A DNA stretch of 64,000 nt, from assembly GCF_900129325.1 (NCBI RefSeq), contig NZ_FQUP01000009.1, forward strand, positions 24,008-88,007. The letters are read 5' to 3'. Each line of letters begins with the position of its first letter. The stretch's first letter is position 1. Under the pieces are notes generated by a model. It searched no databases, was not told where the DNA came from, and saw only the letters and a list, made by a program, of their open reading frames with translations. The DNA comes from Kaistia soli DSM 19436 (lineage in GTDB: Bacteria; Pseudomonadota; Alphaproteobacteria; Rhizobiales; Kaistiaceae). A program made the translations under genes and the position numbers. This document shows, piece after piece, positions 17,107 through 28,697 of the stretch.

Positions 17107-17415
17107 TCAGTTGCCGCCGGTTCGCTCCGCGATTGCCTTACGTTCGAACGCAATGTTCCAATCGATCAGCTTCGACCACAAGCTGCGGGCAAGATCGGGA
17201 TCAAGCCCCGCAGTGCCCGCACGCGCCGCGACATGGGACAACACTTCGTCAATCCGTGCCGGCACCACGGCCTCCTCGGGCGAAGCTTTCAGTTCCGCCA
17301 TGCGGCGGACATAACCGAAGCGACTGGCCAGAAGCCCTATCAGTTCGCCGTCGAGCCGGTCGATCTCGGCCCGGATATCTTCCTTGGTCGCGCAGTCTGC
17401 GGGAGCCTTGGACAT
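17107..17415 (-). CDS. chorismate mutase (AroQ type)
   Basis: 102 aa, all-helical AroQ-class chorismate mutase, which rearranges chorismate to prephenate for phenylalanine and tyrosine synthesis. Helix 1 contains IRAEIDRLDGELIGLLASRF, with the active-site Arg and the conserved D-x-L-x5-LL pattern; RRMAELK follows with the second catalytic basic residue. The related isochorismate pyruvate-lyase (PchB) is an alternative, but no siderophore genes are near. I choose ATG 17415, preceded by a GAGG that overlaps the gatA stop region; a GTG at 17430 is less likely. It lies directly downstream of gatA. Confidence 0.85.
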   Translation of the reverse strand: MSKAPADCATKEDIRAEIDRLDGELIGLLASRFGYVRRMAELKASPEEAVVPARIDEVLSHVAARAGTAGLDPDLARSLWSKLIDWNIAFERKAIAERTGGN

Positions 17416-17423
17416 GCCGGACC

Positions 17424-18908
17424 TCACCACCAGCGAGCGGGTGTGAAGCTGCCCGCCGCGTCTTCGACGACATGGGCGAGACGAAACAGCGTCTCCTCTT
17501 CGAAGGGTCGGCCGATGAGTTGCAAACCGAGCGGCAGGCCGGTGCTGTCGAGCCCTCCCGGCACGGCGATCCCCGGCAGACCGGCCATGTTGACCGTGAC
17601 CGTGAACACGTCGTTCAGATACATTTCGACCGGCGAGGCGAGCGCCATCTCCTGCAGCCCGAACGCCGCCGACGGTGTCGCGGGGGTCAGGACGGCGTCG
17701 ACGCCGGCCTCGAAGGCGATGTCGAAATCGCGCTTGATCAAGGTGCGGATCTTCTGCGCACGCACGTAATAGGCATCGTAATAGCCGGCCGAGAGCACAT
17801 AGGTGCCGATCAGGATGCGGCGCTTCACCTCGCGGCCGAAACCAGCAGCGCGGCTGTTCTCATACATCGAGACGATGTCATCTCCGGGAACGCGGAGCCC
17901 ATAGCGGACACCGTCATAGCGGGCGAGATTCGACGAGGCCTCGGCGGGCGCCACGATGTAGTAGGCCGGAAGCGCATATTTCGTGTGTGGCAGCGAGATG
18001 TCGACGATCTCGGCACCGGCCGCCTTTAGCCATTCAATGCCCTGCTGCCACAGCGCCTCGATCTCAGCCGGCATGCCGTCGAGCCGATATTCGCGCGGGA
18101 TGCCGATACGCAGCCCCTTGACCGACTGGCCGATCGCGGCCTCGTAGTCGCCAACGGGCAGGTCGACCGAGGTCGTGTCCTTCGGATCGACGGAAGCCAT
18201 CGACTTCAAGAGGATGGCCGCGTCGCGCACGGTGCGGGCAATCGGGCCAGCCTGGTCAAGCGACGAGGCAAAGGCGGCGATGCCCCAGCGCGAGCAGCGG
18301 CCATAGGTCGGTTTGATGCCGACCGTGCCCGTGAACGCGGCAGGCTGGCGGATCGAGCCGCCGGTATCGGTCGCCGTGGCACCCGCGCAGAGCCTTGCCG
18401 CGACGGCCGCAGCGGACCCGCCCGACGAGCCGCCGGGCACCAGCGGCATGTTGGAGCCTTCGCGGCGCCATGGATTGGTGACCGGACCGTAATAGGAGGT
18501 CTCGTTCGACGAGCCCATCGCGAACTCGTCCATGTTGAGCTTGCCGAGCATCACCGCCCCATCGGCCCAAAGATTGGCCGTGACGGTCGATTCATAGGTC
18601 GGCTTGAAGCCGGCAAGCACGTTGGACGCCGCCTGCGTGTGGACGCCTTCCGTAGCGAAGAGGTCTTTGACGCCGATCGGTACGCCTTCAAGCGGTCGCT
18701 GCTCGCCGCTGGCAAGGCGGGCATCCGATGCTTCGGCCATGGCAAGCGCCTGCTCCGGCGTCTCGACAATATAGGCGTTGAGCGAACGTGCCGCCTCTAT
18801 CGCCGCGAGATAGGACTTGGTCAGCTCGACTGCGGAAAATGCCTTGGTGGCAAGGCCGTCGCGGATCTCGGCGATGGAAAGGCTGGTCAGGTCGTCGGCA
18901 CGGGTCAT
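17424..18908 (-). CDS. gatA: Asp-tRNA(Asn)/Glu-tRNA(Gln) amidotransferase subunit GatA
   Basis: 494 aa, full length for GatA, the amidase subunit that releases ammonia from glutamine and passes it to GatB for Glu-tRNA(Gln) and Asp-tRNA(Asn) amidation. The amidase-signature triad is present: Lys81 in [10 protein letters not shown], and the serines in [14 protein letters not shown] (around 158-171) and [11 protein letters not shown]. It follows gatC on the same strand after a 71-bp gap. gatB is not in the window. The ATG at 18908 has no strong competitor. Confidence 0.96.
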   Translation of the reverse strand: MTRADDLTSLSIAEIRDGLATKAFSAVELTKSYLAAIEAARSLNAYIVETPEQALAMAEASDARLASGEQRPLEGVPIGVKDLFATEGVHTQAASNVLAGFKPTYESTVTANLWADGAVMLGKLNMDEFAMGSSNETSYYGPVTNPWRREGSNMPLVPGGSSGGSAAAVAARLCAGATATDTGGSIRQPAAFTGTVGIKPTYGRCSRWGIAAFASSLDQAGPIARTVRDAAILLKSMASVDPKDTTSVDLPVGDYEAAIGQSVKGLRIGIPREYRLDGMPAEIEALWQQGIEWLKAAGAEIVDISLPHTKYALPAYYIVAPAEASSNLARYDGVRYGLRVPGDDIVSMYENSRAAGFGREVKRRILIGTYVLSAGYYDAYYVRAQKIRTLIKRDFDIAFEAGVDAVLTPATPSAAFGLQEMALASPVEMYLNDVFTVTVNMAGLPGIAVPGGLDSTGLPLGLQLIGRPFEEETLFRLAHVVEDAAGSFTPARWW

Positions 18909-18979
18909 CGGATTCTCGCGTCAGAAGGCGGCGGATGCAGGGATCGAAGCGGCGCGCGGAATGAGCGCTGCCGGCGTTT

Positions 18980-19267
18980 TCACTCGATGACCTTGGGCAC
19001 CATGAAGAAATCATCGTCGGAAGCCGGCGCGTTGGCGACGACCTTGTCGGCATAGAAACCGTCCGTCACCACGTCGTCGCGCATCTTCATCACCTGCGCC
19101 ACCACGGAGGTGAGCGGCTCAACGGCGCTGACATCGACCTCATTCAGTTGTTCCGCAAAACCGAGGATCGCATTGATCTCGGACTGGAAGGCGACTGTCT
19201 CTTCGTCCGATATGGCGATGCGGGCGAGACGGGCGACGCGCTTCACGGTGGCGATGTCGACGGACAT
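18980..19267 (-). CDS. gatC: Asp-tRNA(Asn)/Glu-tRNA(Gln) amidotransferase subunit GatC
   Basis: 95 aa, the standard GatC length; it wraps around and stabilises GatA in the GatCAB complex. The start [20 protein letters not shown] and the end motif [18 protein letters not shown], with a Glu-rich helix between, are typical. It is the first gene of the gatC-gatA-chorismate mutase unit. The 147-bp region to the divergent dinB gene must hold promoters for both; I see no clear hexamers. Confidence 0.95.
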   Translation of the reverse strand: MSVDIATVKRVARLARIAISDEETVAFQSEINAILGFAEQLNEVDVSAVEPLTSVVAQVMKMRDDVVTDGFYADKVVANAPASDDDFFMVPKVIE

Positions 19268-19414
19268 GGCGGAATCCTTCGGAACAACAGGCGGATCGGG
19301 CGGCAGGCGGCCGCCGCTCGCTATATCATCGTGCCTCGGCGCGCCGCAACCAAGCGCGGCAAAAGCCGGACGATTGTCGCGCCGTCGCCGTTTGGATAGG
19401 CTGGATCACATCCG

Positions 19415-20695
19415 ATGAACCCCCTCGCCGCCCCATCACCGGGTTTTTGTCGCGACTGCCTCACCGGGGCCGCCGGCCTTGCGCGCTGCCGCGCCTGCGG
19501 CAGCCCGCGCATCGCCAGCCATCCGGAACTCTCCACGCTTTCGATCGCCCATGTCGACTGCGACGCATTCTATGCCTCGATCGAGAAACGCGACGATCCG
19601 AGCCTTCGCGACAAGCCGCTGATCATCGGCGGCGCGCGGCGCGGCGTTGTCTCCACCGCCTGCTATATCGCGCGCATCCGCGGCGTCCGCTCGGCGATGC
19701 CGATGTTTCAGGCTCTGAAGCTCTGTCCCGATGCGGTCGTCATCCGCCCGAACATGGAAAAATACGTCGCGGTCGGCCGGGAAATCCGCGAGCGCATGCT
19801 GGCGATGACCCCATTGGTCGAGCCGATCTCCATCGACGAGGCCTTTCTTGACCTCACCGGCACCGAAAGGCTGCATGGGGCGTCGCCGGCCCTGCAGCTC
19901 GCCCGCTTCGCCCGCAGCATCGAGAAGGAGGTCGGCATCACGATCTCAGTCGGCCTCTCCTTCAACAAATTCCTCGCCAAGATCGCATCCGACCAGGATA
20001 AGCCCCGCGGCTATTCCGTTATCGGCCGCGCCGAGGCGGTCAGCTTCCTGGCGCCGCAGAAGGTCGGCCTGATCTGGGGCGTCGGCAAGGCATTTGAGCA
20101 GAAGCTCGCCGCCGACGGCATCCGCACCATCGGCCAGATCCAGGCGATGGAGGAAGCGGAGCTCGCGCGCCGCTATGGCTCGATGGGCCTTCGCCTCGCG
20201 CGGCTGTCGCACGCCGACGATCGCCGCGCCGTCGATCCGCGCCATGATGCGAAGTCGATCGGTGCCGAGACGACCTTCAACACCGACATAGCCGCCCTGG
20301 CCGACCTCCGCCCGGTCCTTCGCCATCTGTGCGAGAAGGCCGCAGGCCGGTTGAAGCGCGCCAATCTTGCCGCGCATACCGTGACGCTCAAGCTGAAGAC
20401 GGCCGACTTCCGCCTGCGCACCCGGGCGCGCCAACTCGCAGATCCCTCGCGTCTGGCCGACCGCATCTTCCGTGCCGCCGAGGAGCTTCTGGCCAAGGAG
20501 ATCGACGGAACGCCGTTCCGCCTCATCGGGGTCTCGCTTTCGCATTTCGAGGATCCGGCGCTCGCGGATCCCGATGATCTCCTCGACCCGGCCGCCGCCA
20601 AGCGCGCCGCCGCGGAAGCCGCGATCGACAAAGTGCGCGAGCGTTTCGGCAAGACGGCGCTCGAACACGGGATCACGTTCCGCCGCGACGACTGA
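19415..20695 (+). CDS. dinB: DNA polymerase IV (Y family)
   Basis: 426 aa translesion polymerase. The catalytic acidic residues lie in [15 protein letters not shown] and [13 protein letters not shown]; the little-finger domain follows at about 290-410. An N-terminal extension of about 45 residues carries CRDC and CRAC pairs ([21 protein letters not shown]), a zinc-ribbon-like feature often seen in alphaproteobacterial DinB. The C terminus lacks an obvious QLxLF clamp-binding motif. If the extension is not translated, the ATG-less segment around residue 45 would be the start, but the ORF and cysteines support the long form. The gene stands alone. Confidence 0.93.
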   Translation: MNPLAAPSPGFCRDCLTGAAGLARCRACGSPRIASHPELSTLSIAHVDCDAFYASIEKRDDPSLRDKPLIIGGARRGVVSTACYIARIRGVRSAMPMFQALKLCPDAVVIRPNMEKYVAVGREIRERMLAMTPLVEPISIDEAFLDLTGTERLHGASPALQLARFARSIEKEVGITISVGLSFNKFLAKIASDQDKPRGYSVIGRAEAVSFLAPQKVGLIWGVGKAFEQKLAADGIRTIGQIQAMEEAELARRYGSMGLRLARLSHADDRRAVDPRHDAKSIGAETTFNTDIAALADLRPVLRHLCEKAAGRLKRANLAAHTVTLKLKTADFRLRTRARQLADPSRLADRIFRAAEELLAKEIDGTPFRLIGVSLSHFEDPALADPDDLLDPAAAKRAAAEAAIDKVRERFGKTALEHGITFRRDD

Positions 20696-20725
20696 TCGCC
20701 CTCTCCGCCGTCGGCCGGCGCGCGG

Positions 20726-21316
20726 CTAATCCAACACGTTGATATGCTGGGAAATCCGATGGTAGTCGTCGACGACCTGCTGCGTGCTCAGCACGAGAAT
20801 CTCGGCCGTCGAATCGCTCGGCGTGGCGACCCAGTGTGGTTTTGAAGTCGAAAAATGCAGCGAGTCGCCGGATTGAAGCTCGTAGATGACGCCCTCGATC
20901 ACATATCGGATCGTTCCACCTAGCACGTAGACAATGAGCTCGCCGTCATAGGAAAAGACCTTGGACCGCAATGCGGAAGGCAAATAGAGCTTCACGGCAC
21001 TTAGCAGTTGCGTGGGGAAGCTGGTTGAGAGCCGTTCATAGGAGCCGGCTTCGTCCTTGATCTGGTAGGCGATCCGGCCCTCGCGACGCGAAACGGAGAT
21101 CGGCAGGTCCGATTCCTGCAGCAGGCCGCTGACAGTCATTTCGAGAGACTGGGCTATGAGGGCGAGTGACGCCAGCGACGGCTTGGTGATGTTGCGCTCG
21201 ACCTGGCTGAGAAAGCCAACCGACAGTCCAGTCATCGACGCCACTCGCTCCAGGGTCAGACGCCGCTGGCGGCGGGCATCGCGAATGCGTTTGCCGAGCT
21301 TCATATGATCCGTCAT
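20726..21316 (-). CDS. XRE family regulator with C-terminal cupin domain
   Basis: 196 aa HTH-cupin regulator. The XRE helix-turn-helix spans about residues 5-60 (RRLTLERVASMTGLSVGFLSQVERN, broken here only by reading), and the cupin domain about 110-185 (ELIVYVLGGTIRYVIEG, then LQSGDSLHFSTSKPHW). Such regulators sense small metabolites, for example putrescine (PuuR) or amino acids, and usually control an adjacent catabolic gene. No such gene is next to it: dinB and eno flank it. I start it at ATG 21316; ATG 21304 is also possible. Confidence 0.86.
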   Translation of the reverse strand: MTDHMKLGKRIRDARRQRRLTLERVASMTGLSVGFLSQVERNITKPSLASLALIAQSLEMTVSGLLQESDLPISVSRREGRIAYQIKDEAGSYERLSTSFPTQLLSAVKLYLPSALRSKVFSYDGELIVYVLGGTIRYVIEGVIYELQSGDSLHFSTSKPHWVATPSDSTAEILVLSTQQVVDDYHRISQHINVLD

Positions 21317-21553
21317 GCAACCGCGCCTTTGGTGGCACCGGCTGAATGACCAACGGCCGTCACGAACCCCTGCGGCATCGATCACCTTGTCGAGGGTCGG
21401 GAACTACCCACGGCAGCCCATCATTCGCTGCCATCCAGCGGGATTAAAGGCGGCGACCCCCGTAAACCCCGGCCCGACTCCCACTGAATCGCTCTCGACA
21501 GTAAGGATCGCCTACTAACTTGTCACCCATCGAACAATCGCGGTGCGGTTGTG
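21317..21553. other. 237-bp intergenic stretch upstream of the XRE-cupin regulator
   Basis: This stretch is less GC-rich than its surroundings and presumably holds the promoter of the regulator. No ORF with coding character and no strong palindrome is visible. The only pattern is a TTGT/ACAA pair about 10 bp apart near 21520-21535. Confidence 0.3.
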
Positions 21554-21574
21554 CCGCGGGCTATACGCCCGCGG
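21554..21574 (-). terminator. stem-loop downstream of eno
   Basis: CCGCGGGC and GCCCGCGG form a perfect 8-bp stem with a TATAC loop, 16 bp beyond the eno stop on the minus strand. No T-run follows, so termination would rely on the strong GC stem alone or on Rho. Confidence 0.5.
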
Positions 21575-21589
21575 CCCCGGCAGGGATGA

Positions 21590-22903
<1,314 letters not shown>

Positions 22904-23017
22904 TCAGCTTCTAGCGCGGGAGGTCGGCCCGCGAAAGTCATCGCACGATAAAAGGGCCGGCTGCGCTGCCGCTAACACCGCAGCATGGCGGCGCCGTGAC
23001 GCCGCCCGCGGGCTGGC

Positions 23018-23851
23018 TCAAAGATCGGCCGGCTCGCTGTGGCGTCCGGCGGCGCGGTCGCGCGCCTCGAGGCGACGGAACTGCCGCCAGCCAAGGGGAA
23101 GCGCGATAAGATAGGCGGTCGCCCCAGCCGCCAGCACGTGCCACGGATAGCTCAGCAACGAGGCAGCCGCGACAACCACCAGCACGAACAGCGGCAGCAC
23201 CACCTCGCGCGGGATTCGCGCACCCATCTTCTTGCCCGACCATGTCGGCAGCCGGCTCACCATCAGCAAGCCGACGGCGACCGTGTAGAGAAAGACGATC
23301 GGCACGCCGACCGAAGCGATGGGTATGTCGAGATTCTCTAGATAGACCGGTAGCATCACGATCAGCGCGCCGGCCGGGGCCGGCACGCCTGTGAAGAAAT
23401 TGCCATGCCAATCGGGTTTGGTCGGCCCGTCGATCGCCACGTTGAAGCGCGCCAGACGCAAGGCCGCACAGATCGAAAACACCAGCGCTGCGATCCAGCC
23501 CAGCGAATGGACCTGATCGAGCGCCCAGACATAGAGAATGATCGCGGGCGCCACGCCGAAATTGACGAAATCGGCCAGCGAATCGAGCTCGGCGCCGAAG
23601 CGCGAGGTCGAACGCAACAGACGCGCCACCCGCCCATCCACCGCGTCGAGCACGGCTGCGATGACGATCATGGCGATCGCCTCGCCATAGCGGCTTTCGA
23701 TCGCCATGCGGATAGCCGTCAACCCCGCGCAGAGCCCAAGCAGCGTCACCAAATTGGGCAGGATCATCCGGATCGGCACCTGCCGAACCTGCCTGAGGCG
23801 CGGCCTGTTGGAGCTTTCGTCCGGATCAAACGGCGGAAAGATCGTTTCCAT
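23018..23851 (-). CDS. pssA: CDP-diacylglycerol-serine O-phosphatidyltransferase
   Basis: 277 aa inner-membrane enzyme joining serine to CDP-diacylglycerol to give phosphatidylserine. The CDP-alcohol phosphotransferase signature D-G-x2-A-R-x8-G-x3-D-x3-D is complete (DGRVARLL, then FGAELDSLADF). About eight hydrophobic segments follow an N-terminal hydrophilic stretch. Its ATG overlaps the psd stop by one base (TGATG), so PS synthesis and decarboxylation are coupled. Products feed phosphatidylethanolamine synthesis. Confidence 0.95.
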   Translation of the reverse strand: METIFPPFDPDESSNRPRLRQVRQVPIRMILPNLVTLLGLCAGLTAIRMAIESRYGEAIAMIVIAAVLDAVDGRVARLLRSTSRFGAELDSLADFVNFGVAPAIILYVWALDQVHSLGWIAALVFSICAALRLARFNVAIDGPTKPDWHGNFFTGVPAPAGALIVMLPVYLENLDIPIASVGVPIVFLYTVAVGLLMVSRLPTWSGKKMGARIPREVVLPLFVLVVVAAASLLSYPWHVLAAGATAYLIALPLGWRQFRRLEARDRAAGRHSEPADL

Positions 23852-24549
23852 CAGTCGACCCTGACCGTGCGGTCAGCAGCGGCGCCAAAACGGGCGAGCA
23901 CCGTCTCGCCGCCGACGGCGATCTGCCCTTCCGCCACCAAGGGCGCATAGCCCTCGGGCAGATAGACATCGAGCCGCGACCCGAAACGGATGAGGCCGAA
24001 GCGCTGGCCCGCCGAGAGAACTTCGCTTTCGCGGCTGAAACAGACGATGCGCCGCGCGACGAGCCCCGCGATCTGGACAACGCCGACCGTGCCGTGCTCG
24101 CCCTCGATCACCAGCCCGTTGCGCTCATTGTCCTCGCTCGCCTTGTCGAGCTCGGCATTGAGGAAGCGGCCCGGCTTATAAGCGATCTTGCGCACCCGAC
24201 CCGAGACCGGCGCGCGGTTGATGTGGCAGTTGAAGACATTCATGAACACGGAAATGCGCATGCGCGGCAGCGGGCCAAGCTCGAGCTCGGGCGGCGGCAG
24301 CGCGAGGCCGACCTGCGACACGCGGCCGTCTGCCGGGCTGATGACGAGCCCAGGTCCAAGCGGCGTCACGCGCGGAGGATCGCGGAAGAAATAGATGCAC
24401 CAGGCCGTCGCGATCAGGCCGATCCAGAACAAAGGCCCCCAGAGCCAGCCAAGGAACAGCGCCAGGAAGGCCAGAATCGCGATGAACGGATAGCCCTCGC
24501 GATGGATCGGCACCAGGGATGCCCGGATCGATTTCAGCACAGAATCCAT
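23851..24549 (-). CDS. psd: phosphatidylserine decarboxylase (short form)
   Basis: 232 aa, exactly the size of the short rhizobial proenzyme. It decarboxylates phosphatidylserine to phosphatidylethanolamine through a pyruvoyl group formed by self-cleavage at a Gly-Ser bond, here in [16 protein letters not shown] near the C terminus. An N-terminal hydrophobic segment ([15 protein letters not shown]) anchors it to the inner membrane. I start it at ATG 24549 because upstream in-frame sequence is Arg/Gly-rich and overlaps the transporter gene. pssA follows immediately. Confidence 0.93.
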   Translation of the reverse strand: MDSVLKSIRASLVPIHREGYPFIAILAFLALFLGWLWGPLFWIGLIATAWCIYFFRDPPRVTPLGPGLVISPADGRVSQVGLALPPPELELGPLPRMRISVFMNVFNCHINRAPVSGRVRKIAYKPGRFLNAELDKASEDNERNGLVIEGEHGTVGVVQIAGLVARRIVCFSRESEVLSAGQRFGLIRFGSRLDVYLPEGYAPLVAEGQIAVGGETVLARFGAAADRTVRVD

Positions 24550-24623
24550 GCTCACCCTGTCTCTCGCCGCGTGGTGCCCCGATAAAACACGGATCGGCGG
24601 GGCTGTGAAGCCGCCGCCGCCGA

Positions 24624-26612
24624 TCAGGCCACAGGCTCGAGCCCGGCCTTCGGACCGCGCACGACGAGGCCAAGCGTATCGCTTTCCTCGACCTGGCGCA
24701 GCCGCTCGGCAGCCTCGGCAGCCTCGCGCTGCCGATTCCACATCGACGCATAGAGCCCGTCGGCGCGGATCAGCGCCTCGTGCCGGCCGCGCTCGATGAT
24801 CCTGCCGCCTTCGAGCACGATGATCTCGTCGGCATTGACGACCGTGGAGAGTCGGTGCGCGATGACAAGCGTGGTGCGGCCCCTGGAAACGCGGTCGAGC
24901 GCGCCCTGAATCTCACGCTCGGTGTGGGTATCGAGCGCCGACGTAGCCTCATCCAACACCAGAATCGGCGGGGCCTTCAGGATGGTGCGGGCGATGGCAA
25001 TGCGCTGCTTCTCGCCGCCCGATAGCTTCAGCCCGCGCTCGCCGACTTCCGTATCGTAGCCCTTCGGCAGCGTTTCGATGAAAGGCCCGATCTGCGCCAT
25101 CGCGGCCGCTTCCTGAACCTCCGCCTCGGAGGCCGCAGGGCGGCCGTAGCGGATATTGTAGGCGATCGTGTCGTTGAACAGCACCGTGTCCTGCGGAACC
25201 ATGCCTATGGCTGCACGGACGCTTTTTTGCGTCACGTCGCGGATGTCGGTGCCATCGATGGTGATGCGGCCGCCGGTGACATCATAAAAGCGGAACAGCA
25301 GGCGCGAGATCGTGGACTTGCCTGCCCCCGAAGGGCCGACGATCGCCACGGTCTTACCGGCCGGCACCTCGAAGCTGATGCCCTTAAGGATCGGCCGATT
25401 GGCGTCATAATGAAAGACGACGTCCTCGAAACGGACAGCACCCTCCGAAACGACGAGCACCGGCGCTCCCGGCTTATCCTGCACTTCCTCCGGAACTTCG
25501 AGGAGGTCGAACATCGCCTCGACATCGGCGAGGCCCTGCTTCAGTTCCCGATAGATCGTCCCGATGAAGTTCAGCGGGAAGGAGAGTTGGATCAAAAGGG
25601 CATTGATCATGACGAAATCGCCGAGCGACTGCGTCCCGTTCATGATCGCAAGGCCCGACAGCACCATGCAGGTCGTCATGCCGATGGTGAAAATCACCGT
25701 CTGGCCGATATTGAGCCAGGCAAGAGACGTCCAGGTCTTGACCGAGGCCGCCTCGTACCGCGCCAGCGATACGTCGTAGCGGTTCGACTCCATCTCCTCA
25801 TTGCCGAAATACTTGACCGTCTCGTAGTTCAGCAGCGAGTCGACCGCCTTCGAATTCGCCTCTGTGTCCGACGCGTTCATGTCGCGCCGGAGAGCGATGC
25901 GCCAGTTGGAGGCGACGACCGTGAACCAGACATAGGCGCCGATCGTCGCAACGATGACGCCGAGATAGGTCAGGTTGAACTGCCACGCGATGATGATCGC
26001 CGCGAGCAGGAATTCGAGCAACGTCGGCAGCGTATTGAGGATGATGTGGTCGACAATGGCGTCGACACCCTTCATGCCGTGATCCATCGTGCGCGACAGC
26101 CCGCCGGTATGCCGCTGCAGGTGGAAGCGCAGGGACAGGCGGTGCATATGCACGAAGGAGCGGTGGCCGAGCTTGCGGATCGCGTGTTCGCTGACACGCG
26201 CGAACAGCGCATCGCGCAACTGATTGAAGAGATTGAGCAGAACGCGGCCGGCGCCATAGGCAATCACCAGCATGATCGGAACGGTCACGAGCGCCGCGAC
26301 ACCAGCAACGGCTGCGCCGGCCGGCTGGGAGCCGGACAGGGCATTGGTCGCCCATTTGTAGAAGAACGGCACGAAGACCGTGATGATCTTGGCGATTGCC
26401 AGCACCACCAGCGCTCCGACGACCCGGAGCTTGAGATCGGGCCGATCGTCCGGCCAGATATAGGGCCACAGCTGGCGAACCGTGTGGATCGCCGAACGCT
26501 CGTCGGCCTGCTTTTTCGTGGGTACCGTCGGCGTGGCACTCGTGCTTGCGGTCGTGGTCACGCCCGTCTCCTTGTTGCGCGCATGATGAAACGCACAAAT
26601 GACCGTGCGCAT
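24624..26612 (-). CDS. ABCB/Atm1-like ABC exporter (permease-ATPase fusion)
   Basis: 662 aa half-transporter resembling Atm1/ABCB6/ABCB7 and the bacterial NaAtm1, which export glutathione-linked compounds and heavy-metal conjugates. A six-helix transmembrane domain (about 70-370) is followed by a nucleotide-binding domain with Walker [12 protein letters not shown], signature [18 protein letters not shown] and Walker [13 protein letters not shown]. The N-terminal 50 residues are hydrophilic and Thr-rich. It lies upstream of psd on the same strand, 74 bp away, but is probably a separate unit. Confidence 0.92.
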   Translation of the reverse strand: MRTVICAFHHARNKETGVTTTASTSATPTVPTKKQADERSAIHTVRQLWPYIWPDDRPDLKLRVVGALVVLAIAKIITVFVPFFYKWATNALSGSQPAGAAVAGVAALVTVPIMLVIAYGAGRVLLNLFNQLRDALFARVSEHAIRKLGHRSFVHMHRLSLRFHLQRHTGGLSRTMDHGMKGVDAIVDHIILNTLPTLLEFLLAAIIIAWQFNLTYLGVIVATIGAYVWFTVVASNWRIALRRDMNASDTEANSKAVDSLLNYETVKYFGNEEMESNRYDVSLARYEAASVKTWTSLAWLNIGQTVIFTIGMTTCMVLSGLAIMNGTQSLGDFVMINALLIQLSFPLNFIGTIYRELKQGLADVEAMFDLLEVPEEVQDKPGAPVLVVSEGAVRFEDVVFHYDANRPILKGISFEVPAGKTVAIVGPSGAGKSTISRLLFRFYDVTGGRITIDGTDIRDVTQKSVRAAIGMVPQDTVLFNDTIAYNIRYGRPAASEAEVQEAAAMAQIGPFIETLPKGYDTEVGERGLKLSGGEKQRIAIARTILKAPPILVLDEATSALDTHTEREIQGALDRVSRGRTTLVIAHRLSTVVNADEIIVLEGGRIIERGRHEALIRADGLYASMWNRQREAAEAAERLRQVEESDTLGLVVRGPKAGLEPVA

Positions 26613-26687
26613 CGCCTGACAAGAAGGTGATGCGACGGTCGTTTGGGCGCCTAGCGCGATGTCTTCACTTTAGATGGTGTCACGCCG

Positions 26688-27860
26688 TCACTGCGTCCAG
26701 CGGGCATCCCCGGCCGGCAGTACGAAAACCTGCCCCGGATAAATCCGGTTCGGGTCACGGATCTGGTCGTTGTTGGCCTCATAGATCGTCGAGAAACGGA
26801 TTCCATGGCCGTAAAGCCGCTTTGAAATCGTCCACAGATTATCGCCGCGGCGGATGATGACGCTCTTCGGCGCCGGCACGTTGCTGGCGCTCTCGACACC
26901 GTCAGAGCCACCGCCTTCGGTCGTGACCGTCATCAGCGTCGCAACATCGCCATTCTGCTCGAAGGGCACCTCGGCGCGAGCGAGCACATTGCCGCTCGCC
27001 TTGTCGATACCGTCGGCGCGGATTGTGTGCTTGCCGGTTCCCGCGGCGCCCTTGGCCTCGATCTGCCAGCGTCCGTTCTCGTCAGCCGTCGCATCGCCGA
27101 CAACGACACCATCAACATAGATACGAACCGTGCCCCCGATCGCGGCGGAGCCGGAAATGAACAGCTTGCCATCCTGAAACTCGACGGCATCCACGGTCAC
27201 TGCCGGCTTTCCAGCCGCCGCGCTGCCATCAGCGGGCTCTGCGGCAGCGGGAACCTGAATAACCTTGCTAGCGGCGTCCGGCGAGTTGAGGACGACGAGC
27301 GGCCCGGCTTTCGGATTGGCCGGGACATCGACGGCGACGCTTTGCTCGGACAGCGTCTCGGTCTTTTTGTCAGACGACGTGGTACGGATCGAGAGATCAT
27401 GCGAACCGGGCGCCAATGGTTTGTCCACCGTCAGGGCCCATTCACCACGATCATTGGCGGTGCCCTTGGCGATGGCGGTCGCACCATCCATCACCTCGAC
27501 GGTTGAATTGGGCGGCGCCAAACCGGCAACGACGGCCTCGCCGGACGGCTCGACGCGCACGACGTCGAAACTCGGCGCCGCGGGCGTCGTTGGCGAAGCA
27601 GCCGACGCTGAGGGCGCGCTTCCGGCCGGGGCGGCGGCTTGTCCACCTGGAGCCGGACTGGCTGGCGGCGATGATCCGCCGGAAGCCGGCGCGGCATCCT
27701 TGGCGGCGGGAGGAACCACAGCGACGTTGACAGCCTGCTCAGGCTTTGGCCCCGGGCGTGTCGTCAGCGCGAAATAACCGCCGATGATCAGGATCATGAC
27801 GACGATAACCGCTGCGATGCGGCCCGCCCAGCTTTGCCCCGCCCTACCCTGTTCAGCCAT
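26688..27860 (-). CDS. membrane-anchored LysM/Ig-like domain protein
   Basis: 390 aa. One N-terminal transmembrane segment (AAVIVVMILIIGGYFAL, about residues 16-32) is followed by a Pro/Ala/Ser-rich linker, then Ig-like or adhesion-type repeats, and a C-terminal LysM domain (VIIRRGDNLWTISKRLYGHG to YPGQVFVLPAG, about 335-385) that would bind peptidoglycan. It probably sits in the periplasm as a cell-envelope protein; similar proteins are common in Rhizobiales with no assigned function. Start ATG 27860. It is divergent from the LOG-family gene. Confidence 0.85.
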   Translation of the reverse strand: MAEQGRAGQSWAGRIAAVIVVMILIIGGYFALTTRPGPKPEQAVNVAVVPPAAKDAAPASGGSSPPASPAPGGQAAAPAGSAPSASAASPTTPAAPSFDVVRVEPSGEAVVAGLAPPNSTVEVMDGATAIAKGTANDRGEWALTVDKPLAPGSHDLSIRTTSSDKKTETLSEQSVAVDVPANPKAGPLVVLNSPDAASKVIQVPAAAEPADGSAAAGKPAVTVDAVEFQDGKLFISGSAAIGGTVRIYVDGVVVGDATADENGRWQIEAKGAAGTGKHTIRADGIDKASGNVLARAEVPFEQNGDVATLMTVTTEGGGSDGVESASNVPAPKSVIIRRGDNLWTISKRLYGHGIRFSTIYEANNDQIRDPNRIYPGQVFVLPAGDARWTQ

Positions 27861-28085
27861 CGACGATCGGACCTGCTTCCTGCACGGCGAAGCCGCAGCC
27901 CCGCCCCCTACCCGTGCCGCGCTCCTTTGCCGGCGCCCCAATGCGCCTGCGAAACACAGCCATTCAAGGCTTGTTATACGCGCTTTCGCCCCGCTCACAA
28001 GGCCGTGAAATGGCGGGATTCCCTCGCCCATATGCGTCGCCCGCGCAGCTTGACGCCCCTCATTGCGGATGCGAGGAAGGTCGAC

Positions 28086-28697
28086 ATGACATCGCTTTCA
28101 TCGATTTGCGTCTATTGCGGCTCCTCCGAGGGCGGCGATCCGGTTTATGCCGCGGCCGCGGCGGCGCTTGGCCGCTCCATGGGTTCAGCGGGCATCGGCC
28201 TCGTCTATGGCGGGGGCTCGATCGGCCTCATGGGCATCGTCGCGCGGTCGGTCATGGCCGCGGGTGGCCATGTCACCGGCATCATCCCGCAGTTCCTGCG
28301 CGAACGGGAGGTCATGCTCGAGACGGCGCATGATCTGGTGGTCACCGGCGACATGCATGAGCGCAAGCGCACCATGTTCGAGCGCGCCGACGCGTTTGTC
28401 GCGCTGCCGGGTGGCATCGGCACGCTGGAGGAACTGGTCGAGATCATGACCTGGGCCCAGCTCGGCCAGCACAAGAAGCCTGTGCTGATCGCCAATATCA
28501 ACGGGTTCTGGGATCCGCTCGTCGTCCTGCTGCGCCACATGTCGGACGAGGGTTTTATCCGCAACGGCTTCGAGGTGAACTACCTCGTCGCCGACCGCGT
28601 CGAGGACATCGTTCCGAAGCTGCAGGCGGCCGCGTCGGCCTCGGCCACGCGGCAGAAGCCCGCCGCGCCGGCCCCGATCCCGCTCGCCGATCTCTAG
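28086..28697 (+). CDS. LOG family protein (TIGR00730)
   Basis: 203 aa Rossmann-fold protein of the LONELY GUY family, whose members release free cytokinin bases or act as nucleotide 5'-monophosphate nucleosidases. The family signature PGGIGTLEE is present, together with GLVYGGGSIGLMG near the start and the Arg in MHERKRTMF. The ATG at 28086 has an excellent ribosome binding site (GAGGAAGG). It overlaps cimA tail-to-tail by 4 bp. Such proteins are often annotated as lysine decarboxylase, which is not supported. Confidence 0.92.
   Translation: MTSLSSICVYCGSSEGGDPVYAAAAAALGRSMGSAGIGLVYGGGSIGLMGIVARSVMAAGGHVTGIIPQFLREREVMLETAHDLVVTGDMHERKRTMFERADAFVALPGGIGTLEELVEIMTWAQLGQHKKPVLIANINGFWDPLVVLLRHMSDEGFIRNGFEVNYLVADRVEDIVPKLQAAASASATRQKPAAPAPIPLADL

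Noticed and set aside
28086..28697. Lysine decarboxylase
   Set aside because: The PGGxGTxEE motif and size are those of LOG-family nucleosidases; the decarboxylase label is a historic misannotation.
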